Assembly: GCF_000702205.1 (NCBI RefSeq)
Contig: NZ_KL370871.1
Location: 1-64,000, forward strand
DNA length: 64,000 bases
From: Lachnospira multipara LB2003
GTDB lineage: Bacteria; Bacillota; Clostridia; Lachnospirales; Lachnospiraceae
Direction of reading: 5' to 3'
Shown: piece by piece, positions 60,550-64,000 of the stretch
Layout of the letters: each line of letters starts with the position of its first letter
Numbering within the stretch: the first letter of the stretch is position 1
The notes under the pieces: generated by a model
Told to the model about the DNA's origin: nothing
Databases searched by the model: none
What the model saw: the letters and a program-made list of their open reading frames with translations, nothing else
Program-made: the position numbers and the translations under genes

Positions 60550-60593
60550 ATTATGGTGCCTAGTGCCTTATTTAATGCACCAAACACCATAAT
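60550..60593 (-). terminator. Hairpin plus U-run at the very start of the purE transcript
   Basis: ATTATGGTG (60550-60558) pairs perfectly with CACCATAAT (60585-60593); an inner GTGC/GCAC adds to the stem, and five U follow on the minus strand. Its first arm starts at the base next to the -10 box, the same arrangement as upstream of purL. It may be a leader attenuator, a two-sided DNA operator or a 5' stabilising hairpin. Confidence 0.7.
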
Positions 60594-60622
60594 ATTGTAC
60601 TTGCTTTTATTATGAAGGTCAA
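60594..60622 (-). promoter_or_regulatory. purEMND promoter
   Basis: TTGACC (60617-60622) and TACAAT (60594-60599) are 17 bases apart on the minus strand, about 160 bases before the purE ATG. No purine riboswitch or PurBox was recognised in the leader. Confidence 0.8.
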
Positions 60623-60723
60623 GGCGAAACCATCCCCATTTGTCCTTTTTTTTCAATCATTTTCAATCAAACTAATTCATTTTATTTTTCCATGATATGA
60701 AGAAAAATCGCTTTTTTAGTTAT

Positions 60724-61938
60724 CTACTTAAATGAAACCATAAATCTTGTGCCAAATTCAGGTCTTGATAAAACTTCTATTTTGCCTTCGTGGGCATCCA
60801 CTATCCACTTTGCAATTGAAAGTCCTAGTCCAGAACCACCAGTAGTTGAATTTCTAACTTCATCAGATCTATAGAATCGCTCAAAAATATGGGATATCTC
60901 ACTATTATTCATTCCAATACCCTCATCTTGTATTAAAAATCCAGCACCTTCTTTATACACACCAATCCTTATAACTGAGTGACTTTCTGAATATTTAGCT
61001 GCATTTTGTAAAAAGATTCTAGCCGCCTGCTTTATCATGCCATAATCCCCATTAATCTTGTGAAACTTATTATCTAATACTGCGAATTTTTCCTTGGGAT
61101 CTTCTATGTCTGCTGTCTTTTTTATTAATTTCTCAATTTCGTCTATATTATCTAGTCTGTAAATATGCTCTTCATCAACCATTAAGGATTCTTCCCAAAT
61201 CTCATAAAGCATTTCCTCTATATAAAAATCTCGTCTATTAAGAATATTTCTGCCACTATCTCCCCTTGCTAGGAAAAGTAGCTGTTCTATTAGCTCTTTC
61301 ATATGATCAGATTCATTTTTTATAGCATTTACTGACTCTTCTAGAATTTCTCTATCATCCTTTCCCCATCTATCTAACATGTTAACATAGCCCTGAATTA
61401 CCGCTATTGGGGTTCTTAGTTCATGAGATGCATCCGATACAAAACGAGCCTGAGAATTTTTAGCTTCCTGCAACCTTCTAATTAAACTGTTAATGGCAAT
61501 TTCTAAACTTTCTAAATCCTTATCTCCTAGTTTAATACTTGTAACTGTCTCATCTGCTGCATTTAACACTTCTTCTAAATGATCAAGGGAGGCTTGGTTT
61601 GCGCTTTTAGCTAGAACCTCTGCCTGAATCGCCAAATCATTTAATGTCCTTAACTGCTTTCTAATTATCTTGGTATTAAAAAGACTTTCCACAAGAAAAA
61701 TAAACTCTGCAATTAATATAATCACGCCTATTTCAACATAATTATCATAAAAATCACAAACCTGCTTTATATCCACACTAAAACCTGATGTTTTAAAATT
61801 CTGATAAAAAAACAATGCAAAACTTGCTATTAATATCCCCATATCCATTACAATCACTAGCTTTAATGTATGTAACCATACTCTAAAATTTATTTTTCTT
61901 GCAACGGAGCTCTGTCTTTTATTCTTATCATTTTCCAT
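60724..61938 (-). CDS. Sensor histidine kinase
   Basis: The 404-residue kinase has two membrane helices (about 25-50 and 70-90) around a short outside loop, a linker helix, and the kinase core: SDASHELRTPIAVIQGYVNM (H box), NEDS-rich dimerisation helices, FLQNAAKYSES (N box), IQDEGIGMNNSE (G1) and GGSGLGLSIAKWIVDAHEG (G2). It is membrane-bound with little outside sequence, so it probably senses the membrane. It starts 4 bases after the response regulator's stop codon. Because that regulator is interrupted, the pathway may be broken. Confidence 0.94.
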   Translation of the reverse strand: MENDKNKRQSSVARKINFRVWLHTLKLVIVMDMGILIASFALFFYQNFKTSGFSVDIKQVCDFYDNYVEIGVIILIAEFIFLVESLFNTKIIRKQLRTLNDLAIQAEVLAKSANQASLDHLEEVLNAADETVTSIKLGDKDLESLEIAINSLIRRLQEAKNSQARFVSDASHELRTPIAVIQGYVNMLDRWGKDDREILEESVNAIKNESDHMKELIEQLLFLARGDSGRNILNRRDFYIEEMLYEIWEESLMVDEEHIYRLDNIDEIEKLIKKTADIEDPKEKFAVLDNKFHKINGDYGMIKQAARIFLQNAAKYSESHSVIRIGVYKEGAGFLIQDEGIGMNNSEISHIFERFYRSDEVRNSTTGGSGLGLSIAKWIVDAHEGKIEVLSRPEFGTRFMVSFK

Positions 61939-61941
61939 AGA

Positions 61942-62661
61942 CTATTCCTTTATTACATACCCAACACCACGCACGGTTTGTATTAATTTTATGCCATATT
62001 TATCATCAATTTTAGTTCTCAAGTATCTAATGTAAACATCTATTATGTTAGTTTCTCCGTAATAATCATATCCGCATACCTTATTAAGTAGTTGTTCCCT
62101 ATTTAATACTATGTTTTTGTTCTCCATTAAGCACTTTAACAGCTCAAACTCTCTATTGGTAAGCTCTACTATATCTTGTCCCACCTTTACTTCATGTCTT
62201 AAAATCGATAATGAAACATTCTTTATTCTAAGAATCTCATCCTCTGCTATAATGGAGTTTTCCTTATTGCTTTCTCTTTGTTAACTATCTTTATTATCAC
62301 TTGCCTTATGCTTTATTGCTACACGAATTCTTGCTAATAATTCCTCTATGGCAAAGGGCTTTGTTATATAATCATCTGCTCCTGCATCAAGGCCTGAAAC
62401 CTTATCCATCACAGCGTCTCTTGCAGTTAACATAATAACTGGTGTGTTTTTTTGTAATCTTAAACGACGTAATACTTCCAAGCCGTTTAAACCTGGAAGC
62501 ATTACATCAAGTAATATTAAATCAAAGTCCATTTCAAGGGCTAAATTAAGTCCTTCTCTACCATCTACACATGTCTGTACTTCATATCCTTCGTGTCCTA
62601 ATTCTAGCTCTAAAAATCTAGCTATCTTAACCTCATCCTCTACAATTAGCACTTTGCTCAT
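61942..62661 (-). pseudogene. OmpR-type response regulator interrupted by an in-frame stop
   Basis: The receiver domain (ATG 62661, with VEDEVKIARFLELELGHEGY, DLILLDVMLPGLNGLEVLRR and the KPFAIEELLARI Lys) ends at a TAA at 62281-62283. Reading continues in the same frame after it: linker, then a winged-helix DNA-binding domain with ELTNREFELLKCLMENKN and VYIRYLRTKIDDKYG. Removing that one codon gives a normal OmpR-type regulator of about 239 residues. As read, the receiver would be made without its DNA-binding domain, unless a GTG at 62184 is used or the stop is read through. Frame and domains are seen; loss of function is inferred. Confidence 0.87.
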
Positions 62662-62694
62662 AACTAAATCCTATTCTTTCTTTATTCTTTAAAT

Positions 62695-63234
62695 CTAGTT
62701 GTTGATTTTGTTTTTTAAATCATCAACTTTATCTGCGCATTTATCGCACATTTCATTAACATCCACACTTACCTTGCCAATCCCAACAAAACTATATCTT
62801 ATCTCGAAAAATAATCCTATAATCATTAATGGAATAACAACCCAAAATGCAAAAATTAATAATAAAACAAGGAAAAAAACTGGAATCTTAGCTATTTCTC
62901 TGTCGTGTTTTTTTACTAATAAACACACCTCAAAGGATTTGTCTAATACTTTCTTACACCATCTGCATAATGAGGAAAATACATCACTAAATTTTTCATC
63001 CTTAACCGAATTCTCATAATTAGCCTGAGCTCTTGCAAATTGTTCGTCTGTTTTATTTTCACCTTTTTCAACTGTATAAAAGGCAGTTTGACCTTTGTTA
63101 ATTTTACCCATTCTTTCAAGGTAACAAATTGCATCCAAGATATCCTCATTACTATTTTCAAGGGCTATCTTAGCATCTTCATAGCTAACACCTGTCTTTT
63201 CAATGATTTTTTCGACCTTTTCTAACTTATCCAT
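62695..63234 (-). CDS. UBA-like domain membrane protein (DUF4342-like)
   Basis: The 179-residue protein begins with a UBA-like helical domain (about 3-42, VEKIIEKTGVSYEDAKIALE and DILDAICYLERMGKI), has a charged middle part (about 45-110), a strongly hydrophobic stretch (about 115-145, PVFFLVLLLIFAFWVVIPLM) that should span the membrane, and a Cys-containing C-terminus (MCDKCADKV). It resembles DUF4342-type proteins. It stands 33 bases upstream of the response regulator and kinase genes, all in one direction, so it may belong to their signal system. Function is unknown. Confidence 0.8.
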   Translation of the reverse strand: MDKLEKVEKIIEKTGVSYEDAKIALENSNEDILDAICYLERMGKINKGQTAFYTVEKGENKTDEQFARAQANYENSVKDEKFSDVFSSLCRWCKKVLDKSFEVCLLVKKHDREIAKIPVFFLVLLLIFAFWVVIPLMIIGLFFEIRYSFVGIGKVSVDVNEMCDKCADKVDDLKNKINN

Positions 63235-63405
63235 ATCTTATCTCCTTTATTCTAAATTTATTGTATATTTATTATTTGCTAAAGTCCATATTTTTATGAA
63301 TTAACTTAGAGTTGTTATTATATGGCTCCTTAGCTTGTATTTAGAATAAAGCAGTTATATTAATGCTAAATTTAGCAAAGATTAAAATTACATTAAAAAA
63401 GCAAG

Positions 63406-63434
63406 AAAAAAGGACCTGCTAAGTTAGCAGGTCC
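63406..63434 (-). terminator. Terminator of the right-edge surface protein gene
   Basis: GGACCTGCTAA (63412-63422) pairs perfectly with TTAGCAGGTCC (63424-63434), followed by six U on the minus strand, about 65 bases past the stop codon. Confidence 0.93.
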
Positions 63435-63498
63435 CTCTCCCTTACTAAAAGATATATTTTGTGTGGGTACACTATATACATCTCTATGTTAGTTTGCT

Positions 63499-64000
63499 TT
63501 AGTCTTCCTTACTTGATTTCTTTGATGTAATGACTACTAAAGCTCCAGCAAATAACATTATTGCCATGAAGTATATCATTCTAGTTCTGTTGTTATCGCC
63601 TGTCTGTGTTGTGTCAGCTGCAACATCTCCAACATCTACTATAGCTTCTTCTGCCGCAACCTCTCCAATATCTACGAAATCTTCATCTGCTGCAATTTCT
63701 CCAATATCTTCTGTTGGTGCTGGCTTTGTAACTACGTCTTCATCTGCTGCAACTTCTGTAGTTGGCTGTGGATTTGTTGGTTTTTCTGTTGGAACTTCCT
63801 TGATAGTGTAGTAAACCTTAATTACATTGTCTTCTACATTATCTGAAACTCCTAATCCTAAACCTTCTACTGATGAGAATTCATATCCATCCTTAATCTT
63901 ATCTTCGTATGAGTTAACCTCTAATCCATAATATTCAGGATTTGTTTCTGTTAATTCTTCATCTAACACATTATCGAAATAATATTCAACAGTCACATCA
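63499..64000 (-). CDS. Surface protein with MucBP-like domain and QTGD end (5' part missing)
   Basis: The frame stays open through the right edge, so the N-terminus is missing; the GTG at 63996 is probably not the start. The visible 167 residues begin with a MucBP-like beta domain (VTVEYYFDNVLDEELTETN and so on), followed by a linker with short repeats of the form IGEVAADE, and a C-terminal TQTGDNNRTRM, a hydrophobic stretch and SKKSSKED. The TQTGD end resembles noncanonical sortase signals, as in the protein at 31.8 kb. It is likely wall-anchored; binding partner unknown. Confidence 0.82.
   Translation of the reverse strand, partial: DVTVEYYFDNVLDEELTETNPEYYGLEVNSYEDKIKDGYEFSSVEGLGLGVSDNVEDNVIKVYYTIKEVPTEKPTNPQPTTEVAADEDVVTKPAPTEDIGEIAADEDFVDIGEVAAEEAIVDVGDVAADTTQTGDNNRTRMIYFMAIMLFAGALVVITSKKSSKED

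Noticed and set aside
60437-60623. Purine riboswitch ahead of purE
   Set aside because: The conserved loop sequences were not found; only the promoter-next hairpin and small local hairpins are present.

Overview
The window looks like a chromosomal segment of a low-GC, strictly anaerobic Firmicute, most likely a member of the Lachnospiraceae (Clostridia). Pointers are the AT-rich intergenic DNA, strong AGGAGG ribosome binding sites, TTGACA-17-TATAAT promoters, a FeoA/FeoA/FeoB iron system with DUF3793, DUF2325 and flavodoxin partners, a single-chain 1250-residue PurL, AddAB instead of RecBCD, and surface proteins with QTGD or PETAD C-terminal signals. The species cannot be named from the sequence alone. 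All genes but one are on the minus strand, as expected for one replication arm; the exception is a voltage-gated potassium channel near 47.4-48.3 kb. No tRNA, rRNA or CRISPR array was seen.

Layout. 0-1.7 kb: the 5' end of a group IIC intron sits directly behind the terminator of infC-rpmI-rplT, and that operon has an L20-type attenuator leader and an AUU start for infC. 1.7-3.4 kb: a GGDEF-EAL protein. 3.5-9.5 kb: an iron block made of feoA-feoA-feoB-small Cys-rich protein-Fur-like regulator, then DUF2325-DUF3793-flavodoxin, then a membrane HMA protein. These three units share a 16-bp palindrome, GTTAG-N6-CTAAC, at their promoters. 9.6-13.5 kb: purL. 13.5-18 kb: a pair of M14-type deacylase-like proteins (one apparently without its zinc site), a FapA-like protein and a 26-residue-repeat protein. 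18-23.3 kb: a nuclease-helicase fusion and a GH2 glycosidase. 23.4-27.1 kb: adjacent genes for a membrane-anchored cohesin protein and a secreted glucosaminidase-like protein with a dockerin.

27.1-27.9 kb is a gene-free stretch of odd composition bounded by 14-bp direct repeats. 27.9-31.7 kb: two sugar-modifying enzymes, prfC and a small unknown. 31.8-35 kb: two cell-surface proteins. 35-40 kb: a YgiQ-type radical SAM protein, an unknown membrane protein and a CstA transporter. 40-47.1 kb: addB-addA. 47.4-51.3 kb: the channel, an ABC exporter and a MATE exporter. 51.5-56.2 kb: hisS, with a leader of competing stems, and a five-gene YtrA-type GntR/ABC operon with a 20-bp operator over its -10 box. 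56.2-56.87 kb: a gene-free stretch with about a dozen copies of a 9-bp motif. 56.9-60.6 kb: purE-purM-purN-purD. 60.7-63.2 kb: a histidine kinase, a response regulator interrupted by one in-frame stop codon, and a UBA-like membrane protein. The right edge cuts a surface protein.

How the genes work together: purE, purM, purN and purD with the distant purL cover several steps of IMP synthesis, and both units have a promoter that runs straight into a terminator-like hairpin. The iron block combines ferrous iron uptake, an iron-sparing flavodoxin and small metal-binding proteins under what looks like one regulator. The cohesin and dockerin proteins are probably binding partners at the cell surface.
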